39,337 bases of DNA, from positions 1 through 39,337 of the IMG/VR virus record IMGVR_UViG_3300036885_000623; one strand, written 5' to 3'. Positions 13,785-20,812 of this stretch are shown piece by piece. The notes below the pieces were generated by a model, which had not been told where the DNA came from, made no database searches, and saw only the letters and a program-made list of their open reading frames with translations. This DNA comes from a virus. Both the position numbers and the translations under genes were made by a program. Positions within the stretch are counted from its first letter, which is position 1, and each line of letters starts with the position of its first letter.

Positions 13785-14183
13785 ATGAATTTGATACAGA
13801 AGCTGAGTAGAGAAAAAGATAATGCAGAGTTTTCAGAGCTCGTACACTGTTATTTTAAATTAGCAGTGATGAGGGTTATGCAGGAAATTAGGGATAAATA
13901 TAATGTTTCAGAAAATGAAATTCAAACACTTTTATTGGCAATATTTGCCCGCATGCTAAACGAAAGCTGTTATGTACTGGGAGGTCAGATCAAAAATGGA
14001 ATTGAAATCAGAGAGATTTATAGTAAAGAACATTTATTTAATCTAGTCAAAATATTATCTGGAGAATCGCTCGATCCAAACGATAGAACAGATATCGACG
14101 TAAATCCTATAAGTAGAATAGAAAAATTTAAAGAATTTGTTTTAAAAAAAGCTTCGGATTTCTATCCAGAAGCAGGAAATTAG
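13785..14183 (+). CDS. Hypothetical helical protein (132 residues)
   Basis: I do not recognise this 132-residue protein. A longer open frame starts at 13641 but its first 48 residues translate the tRNA genes, so the ATG at 13785 is the true start, with AGGAG at the end of tRNA-Asn. The protein is helical and acidic, with EFSELVHCYFKLAVMRVMQE near the start and an HLFNLVKILSG stretch late on. It has no membrane segment or known motif. It is the first gene after the tRNA pair in the plus-strand operon. Confidence 0.65.
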   Translation: MNLIQKLSREKDNAEFSELVHCYFKLAVMRVMQEIRDKYNVSENEIQTLLLAIFARMLNESCYVLGGQIKNGIEIREIYSKEHLFNLVKILSGESLDPNDRTDIDVNPISRIEKFKEFVLKKASDFYPEAGN

Positions 14184-14192
14184 GATAAAAGA

Positions 14193-14438
14193 ATGAAGAA
14201 GGATATTAAATTTATCAGAACGCAGACAAACTGCATTGTCAATCTACAAAACATCACAAAGATTTATGTGACTTCGAATAGCAGTGATACTATTTGGATC
14301 TTAAGGGCAGAACATAACTTCATGAACGAAGACTTGGGTAGTTCCAAACGTTCCTAGGTCTATGTAATCTGGTTTGGAACTGAGGATGAGGCAAATGATG
14401 CGCTAAATACCCTAGCTGAAAACCTGAGCGTTTTGTAA
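14193..14438 (+). pseudogene. Small conserved-type gene with in-frame amber codon
   Basis: A frame starts at ATG 14193 (MKKDIKFIRTQTNCIV) and meets TAG at 14355-14357 after 54 codons. It then continues in the same frame for 26 more codons (VYVIWFGTEDEANDALN...) to TAA at 14436. The two parts look like one protein: a beta-rich N-terminus with INLxNITKIY and a final strand-helix FGTEDEANDAL, a layout common in small phage proteins. TAG ends several other genes here (the large terminase, ERF), so it is not recoded genome-wide. Either this is a nonsense mutant, or the codon is read through by a host suppressor. Confidence 0.55.
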
Positions 14439-14441
14439 CGG

Positions 14442-14546
14442 CCTTGCTCATAAGATCGGCCATCCTCTTCGATGGATCCCTTCTCGGATTTTCCTGGCTC
14501 CGGCTCAGCGGAACTGGCCGACTTTTTGTGCTCCTTATGAGCAAGG
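14442..14546. ncRNA. Structured element between converging genes
   Basis: CCTTGCTCATAAG (14442-14454) and CTTATGAGCAAGG (14534-14546) form a perfect 13-bp stem. Inside, TCGGCCA/TGGCCGA (14456-14462 and 14515-14521) pairs perfectly, enclosing further small hairpins. The segment is G/C-richer than its surroundings and has no T-tract. It lies between the amber-interrupted plus gene and the minus small terminase gene. On the minus strand there is also an open frame across it that reads as hydrophilic protein, so a truncated C-terminal extension of the terminase is an alternative. Confidence 0.45.
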
Positions 14547-14561
14547 TCTTTGTAACAAAGG

Positions 14562-14933
14562 CTATTCCCCAGGCTTTTCAGACTTTCCAGGGTACTTATA
14601 ACTACCTTTCTTCTTGGCTGTCACTTCCCATTTCTCGAGCAATGCCCTCACGTCAGGCTCTGATGAGGTAAAGTTGATCTCCTCTTTCTGACCTAAGTAG
14701 AATTTCCCAAGCCAAATAAGCATCGTAGCATTGCCTTCCAAAGCCTTTTTAAACTGTGCCTTTCGAAGACTGCTCTTGCCATCTTCACGACCACGCTTAA
14801 TAACTTCCGAATAACGATTCTCCAATGTATCTACAGAGCATTTCATTACAGCAGCGATTTCGCCCATCGTGCATTGAATACTCGCCAATTTGAAAATCTG
14901 TCCTTCGTCAAGATCCAATTTAGGTCTAGCCAT
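14562..14933 (-). CDS. Terminase small subunit
   Basis: This 123-residue protein is the DNA-recognition subunit of the packaging motor. It has the layout of a known small-terminase type: MARPKLDLDE, a helix-turn-helix (residues about 18-42, CTMGEIAAVMKCSVDTLENR), a basic helix RGREDGKSSLRKAQFKKALEG and GNATMLIWLGKFYLGQKE, a very characteristic segment. The C-terminal tail is basic. An AAAATG start has GAGG upstream, and a good promoter lies at 14959-14986. It is alone on the minus strand, about 8 kb from the large terminase, which is on the plus strand. A pac or cos site has not been located. Confidence 0.88.
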   Translation of the reverse strand: MARPKLDLDEGQIFKLASIQCTMGEIAAVMKCSVDTLENRYSEVIKRGREDGKSSLRKAQFKKALEGNATMLIWLGKFYLGQKEEINFTSSEPDVRALLEKWEVTAKKKGSYKYPGKSEKPGE

Positions 14934-14958
14934 TTTATGCCCTCAAGCTATATTTCAG

Positions 14959-14986
14959 AGCATACTCAAGATATGAATTATGTCAA
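14959..14986 (-). promoter_or_regulatory. Promoter for small terminase gene
   Basis: On the minus strand TTGACA (14981-14986), a 16-base spacer, then TATGCT (14959-14964). The -35 is a perfect consensus. It lies 26 bases from the ATG. This is one of the best promoter matches in the window. Confidence 0.6.
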
Positions 14987-15036
14987 GCATTTATTTTTAT
15001 TCAGGAATTGAGAGCAAAAAGCTTGCTAGTTAATAA

Positions 15037-15051
15037 GCTAACATGTTAACG
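15037..15051. promoter_or_regulatory. Operator-like palindrome, site 1
   Basis: GCTAACATGTTAACG contains a perfect 10-bp palindrome TAACATGTTA. The half-site GCTAACAT recurs at 20814-20821 with a second half GTTAACG close by. Both sites lie before plus-strand operons. Confidence 0.4.
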
Positions 15052-15159
15052 TTGTGGCATCGAAAAAAACCAGACACTTTAAATCTTCAGCCGTTGTGGG
15101 CTGACTGAATTGTAGAAAAACTAGAAAAGTGATATGACAACAAAAAAATGGAGCAAAAT

Positions 15160-15378
15160 ATGGACCAAATCAAATTCTCAGAAGAGTATACTCACTCAGG
15201 GCAAATTTACTACGAACCAGCTAATGCAGATGCTTGGGAGGTCATGGACTTCCTTGGGGCAAGTCAAGGTATGCTGAACGAAACTAAGTTTGACAAGATT
15301 TATGAATGGCTAGAGAAGCTAGGCCATCCTATTAAGATTATTCAGTCTAAAGAATATGCAAAAAGTGTGGGAATGTAA
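15160..15378 (+). CDS. Hypothetical protein (72 residues)
   Basis: I do not recognise this 72-residue acidic protein. The ATG at 15160 has GGAG six bases upstream and is preferred over the ATG at 15148. It begins MDQIKFSEEYTHSG, has WEVMDFLGASQGM in the middle and ends in a helix KEYAKSVGM. It is the first of two small plus-strand genes that end at a terminator. Confidence 0.6.
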   Translation: MDQIKFSEEYTHSGQIYYEPANADAWEVMDFLGASQGMLNETKFDKIYEWLEKLGHPIKIIQSKEYAKSVGM

Positions 15379-15392
15379 AAGGAGGTTAGGAC

Positions 15393-15653
15393 ATGGAACA
15401 GAAAAATCTTGAAGAAATCAATATATTAACAAGAAAGCTTGATTTTGTATTGAAAGAATTTTGGGAGAAAGATAATGAAAAAGATCTATCTCTTGAAAGA
15501 ATAATAGAAAAAAGGAACATTGTTCTGAATTCTATAAACACTGTATTGGCTTTATCAATTCACAATACAAGTGAAAGAAGTTTTTGGCCAAAGGCAATAG
15601 GAATTACAGTCGCTCAAACAGTAGAATTACTTTTTGGTAAAGTTGAGGAATAG
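15393..15653 (+). CDS. Helical hypothetical protein (86 residues)
   Basis: I do not recognise this 86-residue protein. It is charged and helical, starting MEQKNLEEINILTRKLDFVL, with a Trp-rich short middle (SFWPKAIGITVAQTVELLFG). An excellent AAAGGAGG precedes the ATG. The gene is the last before the terminator at 15665, in a two-gene unit. Confidence 0.65.
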   Translation: MEQKNLEEINILTRKLDFVLKEFWEKDNEKDLSLERIIEKRNIVLNSINTVLALSIHNTSERSFWPKAIGITVAQTVELLFGKVEE

Positions 15654-15664
15654 ATTAAGACCTT

Positions 15665-15687
15665 GGGGGCCCACAAAGCCCCCTTTG
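15665..15687 (+). terminator. Rho-independent terminator, plus strand
   Basis: GGGGGC (15665-15670) and GCCCCC (15678-15683) form a 6-bp G/C stem with a 7-base loop followed by TTTG. It lies just past the plus-strand gene ending at 15653 and before the converging minus-strand gene at 15693. Confidence 0.6.
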
Positions 15688-15692
15688 TCTAC

Positions 15693-15968
15693 TTAGGAAG
15701 GTCCACAAGGTCCAGAAGGTCCATTAGCCCCTTGAGCTTCCAAGGCCCTCTCTCTGACAATCTCATCATACCCCGCGAACACAGAAGGTCCATCAGAGAA
15801 GATGACAGCACAAAGATGATTAGGCCCATTGGCGCCTCTTTCATTCACGCCGCTATGGCCCCCAGGATTCCCCCTAGGTCCATCGCAGCCATAATCGTGG
15901 GCATATTCATTACTCCCCCCACAATCAGCCCCACCATCCCAATTCCCACAAGCATCGTCACTCGCCAT
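15693..15968 (-). CDS. Gly-rich protein with collagen-like tail (91 residues)
   Basis: This 91-residue protein starts MASDDACGNWDGG and is rich in Gly, Asn, Cys and Asp. Its end contains a short G-x-y run, GANGPSGPCGPS, like a collagen repeat, and similar GPxG pieces occur earlier. At the DNA level it has short repeats of GGACCTT. The ATG lies in the end of the upstream gene (overlap 11 bases). A longer open frame on the same bases is not preferred. Function is unknown; Cys-rich small proteins like this might be surface-exposed or secreted. Confidence 0.55.
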   Translation of the reverse strand: MASDDACGNWDGGADCGGSNEYAHDYGCDGPRGNPGGHSGVNERGANGPNHLCAVIFSDGPSVFAGYDEIVRERALEAQGANGPSGPCGPS

Positions 15969-16164
15969 TAATTTCATCGAGACGAGGAGAAGCATAGAGC
16001 TGTAGTGGATAATATTGTCGCCTACTCTCCATGTAGTAAATCCTTTCTTCATCTTCAATCCTGTGTTGAAAATTTACCATTTGCATGTTTTTTCTTCCAG
16101 ATTTAATGACGTCATTAATACTGTCAATGAAATCTTTGGTTTCTTGCGAATTTTCATATTCCAT
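15958..16164 (-). CDS. Hypothetical protein (68 residues)
   Basis: I do not recognise this 68-residue charged, Tyr-rich protein, which begins MEYENSQETKDFIDSINDVI and has RIYYMESRRQYYPLQLY. The ATG at 16164 overlaps the TGA of the upstream gene by one base, so coupling is likely. It has no signal or membrane segment. Confidence 0.6.
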   Translation of the reverse strand: MEYENSQETKDFIDSINDVIKSGRKNMQMVNFQHRIEDEERIYYMESRRQYYPLQLYASPRLDEINGE

Positions 16165-16466
16165 CAAATTTCTCCTTCATCTAAGGGAATAGCTTCAATT
16201 GGCAAAGGCTTTTTGTTTCTAAAGCGAATCACATTTAAATGGTTTTGCTTTAAAGGTAGAAACAAAAGCTTTCCATCTTTGTTTTTTCGATACAAAGATA
16301 AATTGTATCCTTTCAATTTTTTAGAGGAGTTAACAGCTACAAACAAATCTCCATTTTTTCGCACAGAGACATCGACTTTGATTTGGTAAAAATCTTCAGA
16401 GGTAAGAAAGCTTAAGGGTAACAAGGGTAACAGGGCTATGGAGAGAAGAGAAAGCATCTTGACCAT
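16164..16466 (-). CDS. Exported small protein (100 residues)
   Basis: This 100-residue protein starts with a likely signal peptide (MVKMLSLLSIALLPLLPLS), followed by a soluble beta-rich basic part (KVDVSVRKNGDLFVAVNSSK). It is likely exported to the periplasm or surface. No lipobox Cys is seen. A hairpin covering its ribosome site lies upstream (16472-16503), so translation may be regulated. I do not recognise a family; a role in lysis or superinfection exclusion is only speculation. Confidence 0.6.
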   Translation of the reverse strand: MVKMLSLLSIALLPLLPLSFLTSEDFYQIKVDVSVRKNGDLFVAVNSSKKLKGYNLSLYRKNKDGKLLFLPLKQNHLNVIRFRNKKPLPIEAIPLDEGEI

Positions 16467-16471
16467 AAATT

Positions 16472-16503
16472 CTCCTTGAGGTGATGAAAGTCACGCCAAG
16501 GAG
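16472..16503 (-). promoter_or_regulatory. Hairpin sequestering a ribosome site
   Basis: On the minus strand CTCCTTG (16503-16497) can pair with CAAGGAG (16478-16472). That contains the AAGGAG ribosome site of the 16164-16466 gene, 5 bases before its ATG. The stem extends inward by a G-U and four more pairs around a six-base loop. It looks like a translational switch or simple RNA thermometer. Confidence 0.5.
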
Positions 16504-16527
16504 GTTATGGATAGGCAGAATTTTAGG

Positions 16528-16650
16528 CTACAACTTTTTTGCCATTGAATTTCGCCAAGATGAAATTTTGTCCATAAGGCGAGCCTTGACAAGAGACATT
16601 ATGGCGTCTTCAAGCCAAGTTGGAGATCTTTGTTTTTTAGGTTTCTTCAT
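16528..16650 (-). CDS. Very short basic protein (40 residues)
   Basis: This 40-residue Lys/Arg-rich protein begins MKKPKKQRSPTWLEDAIMSL. It starts inside the end of the helicase gene (overlap 14 bases). It is probably translated by coupling with the helicase. Nucleic-acid binding would fit its charge but is not shown. Confidence 0.45.
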   Translation of the reverse strand: MKKPKKQRSPTWLEDAIMSLVKARLMDKISSWRNSMAKKL

Positions 16651-17953
16651 TTGAAATCTCTAAAAATCGAGAGTGTTCTTTATCAAATCTTAATCTAACG
16701 TCCCCTGTTATCCCATGTCTATTTTTCAAGACATAGATTTGGGCTTCACCAGGGCGATCATATTTGTCATATGAGTCTCTCCTGTCAATAGCTATCACAA
16801 GGTCACTATCCTGTTCTATAGCACCAGACTCTTTCAGGTCGCTCAAAATTGGCGTGTGAGTAGTTCTTTCTTCACATTTTCGTGAAAGTTGCGCCAGACA
16901 AATCACAGGGATATTTAGGTCTTTGGCCAAAGTTTTCAAGGCCCTAGTATAGTTGGCAATTTCCAGATGCCTATATTCAGGCTTGTCTTTTGAGCTAATT
17001 AATTGAAGATAATCTATAAAAATCGCTGATATATTAAATATCTCTTTCGCTCTCTTTGCTTTTGAAACTATTTCTTCAATTCTAATTCCTCCCTTATCAT
17101 CAATCAACAACATCCCTTTATCAATTGAGGTGGCTGATTCCAAAACTTTCTCAAAATCTTCAGATGATAGATCACCTAAGTGAATTTTCTTCTGATCCAC
17201 CATTGATATTTGGGAGTAAATCCTTTCTTCAATCTCTTTGTAGTCCATCTCTATGGAGAAAAAATAAGCAGGCTTGTGCTGTTTTGCCAACGAAACTGCT
17301 ATGTTGACAGCAAGAACGGTCTTTCCCATGCCAGGCCTGGCAGCAATAGTGATAAGTTTTCCTCCCTCTATTCCTCCCATTAAGAAGTCTAGCCCCTTTA
17401 TTCCTGTGGCTAGGGTGGCGTCTGGCGTCTCCTTTTTCATTTTCATTTCTAGGGCTTTGGAGAAAGAGTCTTTCATGTCATAAAAGTCTATCCCAAGCTT
17501 TCCTGTTATATTTTCTTCAAGGCCATTTATCATAGACTTGAAAGCTAAAATTATCTCACTAGAAGGGCTCCTAATTTCCTGGTCAAGAATAGCTCCAAAC
17601 TTTTTGTAACACGATTCAATCTCTCTAAAAAGGGCATGGTCCTTGACAATATTGATATAATCAATCAGATCCTCTCTGCTTGCCACATACCCTCCAAGGC
17701 AAGTAGCTAGTTTGGCATAACCCCCAACTCCATCTAAGAGGTTTCTTTCCTTCAATTTATTGGCAACCTTCTCTATGCCAGGGCGCACCCCTGATTTGTA
17801 AATATCTGAGAGGGCAGAGAAAAGTATCTGGTTATCAAGAAAGGCGAACTCATTTTCCTTCAGAGATTCGATGCCTAAACACAAGTTTTCTGTATTTTCA
17901 TTCATCCCAGACAGGACTAGGATTTCACATTCATAGCTAGCATTTTGTCTCAT
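16637..17953 (-). CDS. dnaB: Replicative DNA helicase, DnaB type
   Basis: This 438-residue protein unwinds DNA at the phage replication fork. The N-terminal part (about residues 1-110) is helical and matches the DnaB N-domain. The RecA-like core has Walker A AARPGMGKT (204-212), Walker B AIFIDYLQLI (311-320), the LAQLSRK sensor motif (354-360) and SDLKESGAIEQDSD (372-385), which is diagnostic of DnaB. Its start overlaps the stop of the upstream initiator gene by four bases (ATGA). It has no primase domain. It works with the initiator or loader next to it to replicate the phage with host polymerase. Confidence 0.93.
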   Translation of the reverse strand: MRQNASYECEILVLSGMNENTENLCLGIESLKENEFAFLDNQILFSALSDIYKSGVRPGIEKVANKLKERNLLDGVGGYAKLATCLGGYVASREDLIDYINIVKDHALFREIESCYKKFGAILDQEIRSPSSEIILAFKSMINGLEENITGKLGIDFYDMKDSFSKALEMKMKKETPDATLATGIKGLDFLMGGIEGGKLITIAARPGMGKTVLAVNIAVSLAKQHKPAYFFSIEMDYKEIEERIYSQISMVDQKKIHLGDLSSEDFEKVLESATSIDKGMLLIDDKGGIRIEEIVSKAKRAKEIFNISAIFIDYLQLISSKDKPEYRHLEIANYTRALKTLAKDLNIPVICLAQLSRKCEERTTHTPILSDLKESGAIEQDSDLVIAIDRRDSYDKYDRPGEAQIYVLKNRHGITGDVRLRFDKEHSRFLEISNEET

Positions 17954-18744
17954 CGTTGTTTTTTCCTCAGGTTACAGCAAATTTTGTAGATATAGGGCAC
18001 AAAGTCTTCTATCTTCCTTCCATGCCAGGATTCCTGTGAGGTAATGTCTATTGCCTTCCCAACTATAATTGGCGAAAACCCTTGAAACCAGGCGATGTCT
18101 TTATGGTGCATCAAAAACCTCTGAGACCCAATTTTGATGGGAGACTGTAGGAGGTCAGCTGTTTCGTCAGCCATCTCTTTGGAGCCAGGAGTTGGGGGTG
18201 GCCCTTTCATCTGCTGTAGAAGTTGCCTTGGTCTTTCAGAATCTGAAGATGAAGATGAAGACGAGGCGCTGGGCGCAGGGGGAGCTTTTGGCGGGATGGG
18301 CTTCGCCCAAGCCTCTATGTGTTTCTTATTCTTAGTATTAGAACATATATCCACCTTATATATAGGGGGATGCAATCCATTTCGTCCCCCCCCCATGAAA
18401 TTCATTTCGTCCCCAAAATATTTTTGAAAATCCATGTCAGGATGAGCTCTTTCCCAGGCGGCGACATGCTGATTTTTTTCAGCGTGAGTAGCTTTTGTCC
18501 AAATGAGTCTATGAGATTGCTTATCCCTCTCCACTATGATCAAGTTTAGCTCTTTGAATTTTTCTAGATATTGCTGAACTCGGCGAGGTGTTTTTCCAGA
18601 GACTTCAGATAAATAGGCGTTGCTAGCCCAACAGAATCCCCACCTCATGAGAGCTGTCAAAAGCCCATAGAACATACGATGTCCATCAGTGAGATCAGGA
18701 TGTGTTGCAATAAACTCTGGGATTGTGCGATCATGTCCTGGCAT
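17950..18744 (-). CDS. Replication initiator or helicase loader with winged helix
   Basis: This 264-residue protein likely recognises the phage origin and delivers the helicase. A winged-helix region (about residues 20-75) contains AYLSEVSGKTPRRVQQYLEK, like Rep and O-type initiators. A low-complexity linker rich in Pro and Ser (ASSSSSSSDSERPR) separates it from a C-terminal domain ending SWHGRKIEDFVPYIYKICCN, similar to helicase-contacting tails. The frame opens at a TTG at 18831, but the ATG at 18744 has AGGAG seven bases upstream and is the better start. No repeats that would mark an origin inside the gene were found. Confidence 0.75.
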   Translation of the reverse strand: MPGHDRTIPEFIATHPDLTDGHRMFYGLLTALMRWGFCWASNAYLSEVSGKTPRRVQQYLEKFKELNLIIVERDKQSHRLIWTKATHAEKNQHVAAWERAHPDMDFQKYFGDEMNFMGGGRNGLHPPIYKVDICSNTKNKKHIEAWAKPIPPKAPPAPSASSSSSSSDSERPRQLLQQMKGPPPTPGSKEMADETADLLQSPIKIGSQRFLMHHKDIAWFQGFSPIIVGKAIDITSQESWHGRKIEDFVPYIYKICCNLRKKQR

Positions 18745-18862
18745 GGAAGTTCTCCTGTATGGGATAGAAGAAGGGCCGCCAAGCACACGATCTTCTATCT
18801 CAGGTTTATAAGATTTTCCATCTTGTACCAAATCTAAAGTTGGTAGTCAAGCTAGAAGTTGG

Positions 18863-18888
18863 GCCAGGGTCAAAAGCCCTGGCTTTTT
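18863..18888 (+). terminator. Rho-independent terminator, plus strand
   Basis: GCCAGGG and CCCTGGC (18863-18883) form a perfect 7-bp stem followed by five T residues on the plus strand, where no gene ends nearby. It sits in the leader of the minus-strand replication operon. It may block antisense transcription or act as a leader hairpin on the minus strand. Confidence 0.6.
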
Positions 18889-18906
18889 CATTCCTTCACC
18901 AGAATA

Positions 18907-18927
18907 CCTCTAATTCGCACAGAATCG
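18907..18927 (-). promoter_or_regulatory. 21-bp leader element, copy B
   Basis: This is the second exact copy of the 21-base element at 2948-2968. It lies about 50 bases past a perfect -10 box on the minus strand (18978-18983) and 163 bases before the initiator gene. Here too a second AGAATCGA follows after a few bases on the plus strand. The shared position in two operons marks it as a regulatory or RNA element rather than chance. Confidence 0.6.
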
Positions 18928-18977
18928 GCCCTAGAATCGACGATCGCCATTTTGGTGGTGTACCTAGACCTTTAAAC

Positions 18978-18983
18978 ATTATA
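18978..18983 (-). promoter_or_regulatory. Probable -10 box for replication operon
   Basis: A perfect TATAAT on the minus strand lies in the 330-bp gap 18745-19074, with a poor -35. It would give a transcript carrying the 21-bp element and then the initiator and helicase genes. The rest of the gap holds a terminator for the ERF operon and the plus-strand terminator. Confidence 0.45.
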
Positions 18984-19010
18984 ATTGAATATGGGGCGAT
19001 TAAAGGGCAT

Positions 19011-19069
19011 AAAAAAGCCCTTCATCTCTACCAGCACGGTGGGCACCAGATCAAGTAAAGAGAAGGGCT
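19011..19069 (-). terminator. Rho-independent terminator after ERF gene
   Basis: On the minus strand AGCCCTTC (19069-19062) pairs with GAAGGGCT (19023-19016), enclosing a long loop with further pairing, followed by six T residues. It lies 6 bases past the ERF stop and separates the recombination operon from the replication operon. Confidence 0.75.
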
Positions 19070-19074
19070 AAAGC

Positions 19075-19764
19075 CTAGGCAGCGAATTTATTCTGCCACT
19101 GAACAAATGAATCCAGGATTTTCTTCCTATTGCTGGTGATCAAATGATCAAGAGCTGGAAAAAGGGGCGCCTTATTCTGCCATGAGGCTAAAAATTCCGC
19201 CATCTCTTTTTCTATGATCACGCAATTTAGTGTAGGGTCGTCCATCATTGCGTCAGCTATTTTGTGTGACAACTCAGCAAGTTCAGCGCTTCCTAACTTC
19301 TTTGGTTCAGGAGTTTCTTCCTTCCTAACTTCCTGCTTCATATCTGTCTTTTTTGAGTCTTTCCCACAAGCAGAAATTCCATCATCATCCTCAGGGGCTA
19401 CACCAAAAGCAGAACTCAGGCTAAACCTTCTTGCATATGTAAGACCAGCTCCCATAGCCTGGGCGTCAATCCCCACCATACTCCCAGTCTTAGCGTCCCA
19501 TTTTCCTATAGGGACTGCTGTCACCCCACATGATATACTTTCACCTGACTCATGCATAATGATTGTCTCAACAGAGGCGATGCCAGGTGTTGGGTGAATC
19601 TTTTGGATAAACCATAACCCATGATTCGATAAGGCTGGCTTGATAGCGTCTACGACGTTCCCAAGATCAGCATATTTTGATCTAAAGAAAGGATTGTTTT
19701 TATCCTTCACTGCGCCTTCAATCTCTTTAAAGGCTTCTGCCATGGCTTTGCAAAGTTCTTTCAT
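19075..19764 (-). CDS. ERF-type single-strand annealing protein
   Basis: This 229-residue recombinase anneals complementary single strands and supports recombination and late concatemer formation. Diagnostic segments are NPFFRSKYADLGNV (residues 24-37) and GAGLTYARRFSLSSAFGV (105-122), followed by an acidic tail. The C-terminal 90 residues are helical and variable, with a Lys-rich linker. The ATG directly follows the upstream stop (TAAATG) with AAGGAG at good spacing. It lies with a PD-(D/E)XK nuclease upstream and RusA across the divergent gap. Length is normal for the family. Confidence 0.88.
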   Translation of the reverse strand: MKELCKAMAEAFKEIEGAVKDKNNPFFRSKYADLGNVVDAIKPALSNHGLWFIQKIHPTPGIASVETIIMHESGESISCGVTAVPIGKWDAKTGSMVGIDAQAMGAGLTYARRFSLSSAFGVAPEDDDGISACGKDSKKTDMKQEVRKEETPEPKKLGSAELAELSHKIADAMMDDPTLNCVIIEKEMAEFLASWQNKAPLFPALDHLITSNRKKILDSFVQWQNKFAA

Positions 19765-19938
19765 TTATTTTCTCCTTATATCTTGTTTTTGAGCTGAGTT
19801 TTGCTTATCTAATACTTTATTGAATTTGTCTATCTCAATCTTCAAAAGCCCTATGGCATCATCTATGTCTTTGAATCTTTTGAAAAGATTGTCGATGTAA
19901 GAAATACCCTGGCTGGGTATATTGTCGTGCGAAATCAT
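19765..19938 (-). CDS. Small coiled-coil hypothetical protein (57 residues)
   Basis: This is a 57-residue charged helical protein starting MISHDNIPSQGISYIDNLFK. The centre (FKDIDDAIGLLKIEIDKFNK) is probably a coiled coil. GGAG is placed before the ATG and its stop is followed at once by the ERF start, so they are co-translated. No family recognised. Confidence 0.55.
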   Translation of the reverse strand: MISHDNIPSQGISYIDNLFKRFKDIDDAIGLLKIEIDKFNKVLDKQNSAQKQDIRRK

Positions 19939-19977
19939 CTTTTGTTCTCCATTCGATGGTTGTCTGTCACTCTAGTG

Positions 19978-20015
19978 CCCCACATACGCTCACAACAGCG
20001 TGTGTGGGGTTTTTT
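19978..20015 (+). terminator. Strong Rho-independent terminator, plus strand
   Basis: CCCCACATACGC and GCGTGTGTGGGG (19978-20009) form a 12-bp stem followed by six T residues on the plus strand. It lies between minus-strand genes, so it stops a transcript coming from the other direction. The gap on the minus strand is about 75 bases. Confidence 0.8.
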
Positions 20016-20187
20016 ATTTATCTTGAACAAGACCTACAATCTTAATCCCAAGCTTCTTGGCCCTTTCTATCATAGCTATTGAGAAAGTCCTTTTGTTATT
20101 TATCTCAGCGATGGCCTTAGATAAGTCACAAGCTGGCTTATACAGTGGCCTTCCTCCAAAAAACTCATATTTTAATCTAATCTCCAT
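20014..20187 (-). CDS. Small hypothetical protein (57 residues)
   Basis: This 57-residue basic protein begins MEIRLKYEFFGGRPLYKPAC and ends in a helix with IAMIERAKKLGIKIVGLVQ. It starts 16 bases inside the end of the nuclease gene with AGGAGGA upstream. The ending looks like a small strand-helix-strand fold. No family recognised. Confidence 0.6.
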   Translation of the reverse strand: MEIRLKYEFFGGRPLYKPACDLSKAIAEINNKRTFSIAMIERAKKLGIKIVGLVQDK

Positions 20188-20777
20188 AACGCGTCTTCCT
20201 CCTCTTGATTTACAGGATTAAAATGTCTATATGCTTCTAGGACAGCCATTGCCCTAGCCATCATTTTCGATGAATATTGGAATCTCCTTGCGTGTGGCAG
20301 CCCGCCACCCTTATCAAGCTGAAGGAAAATAATCTTATCACTAAGATTGTCGACCCCATTTTGCTCAAGGAGATAATGGTATAGAACGCCTTGTATAGCC
20401 CAAGACCTTCCTGTCTTTCTGTTGTATGAAGCAGAGGTCTTCCAATCTACAACAATCAATTCATCTTCAGCCTTAAACTTCACAAGGGCGTCTACCTGCC
20501 CTGTTATCTTCAACACGTCATCATAGTATCTCTCCTCTGTTTTTCTTACAGATGCCTCTGACTCCACCATAAACGTCCTAAAGCTTTCAAAATACCCTTC
20601 AGCCTCTTCGTCTACAGTTACTGGGATACATTCCAGGTAAAGGTTGATGTATTCGTGAACCCTCACCCCAATACATCTTTTGTTTTCGAGAACACCCTTT
20701 GGGATGCCTTCAAAGTTATTCCAGGGCGACAAGATCTCAGTGATTCTTGTGTATCCTGGCTTTATCTCCTCATCCAT
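20172..20777 (-). CDS. PD-(D/E)XK nuclease, RecB/Cas4-like
   Basis: This 201-residue nuclease probably resects DNA ends for the ERF protein. The motif set is that of RecB/Cas4-type nucleases: a His in RVHEYI (41), GQVDAL with D96, then LIVVDWKTS with D111 and K113, and a Q-x3-Y motif QGVLYHY at 129-135. A missing four-Cys cluster makes it RecB-like rather than Cas4 with an iron-sulphur centre. It directly precedes the small gene and ERF in the minus operon and shares a divergent promoter region with RusA. AGGAG is 5 bases before the ATG. Confidence 0.85.
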   Translation of the reverse strand: MDEEIKPGYTRITEILSPWNNFEGIPKGVLENKRCIGVRVHEYINLYLECIPVTVDEEAEGYFESFRTFMVESEASVRKTEERYYDDVLKITGQVDALVKFKAEDELIVVDWKTSASYNRKTGRSWAIQGVLYHYLLEQNGVDNLSDKIIFLQLDKGGGLPHARRFQYSSKMMARAMAVLEAYRHFNPVNQEEEDALWRLD

Positions 20778-20812
20778 TTCATCTCCTATTTTCTCCTAAT
20801 GTTCTTTCAAGA

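Noticed and set aside
14355-14357. Genome-wide recoding of TAG as a sense codon.
   Set aside because: TAG is the natural stop of the large terminase, ERF, the 375-residue adaptor-like protein and others, and no suppressor tRNA was found.
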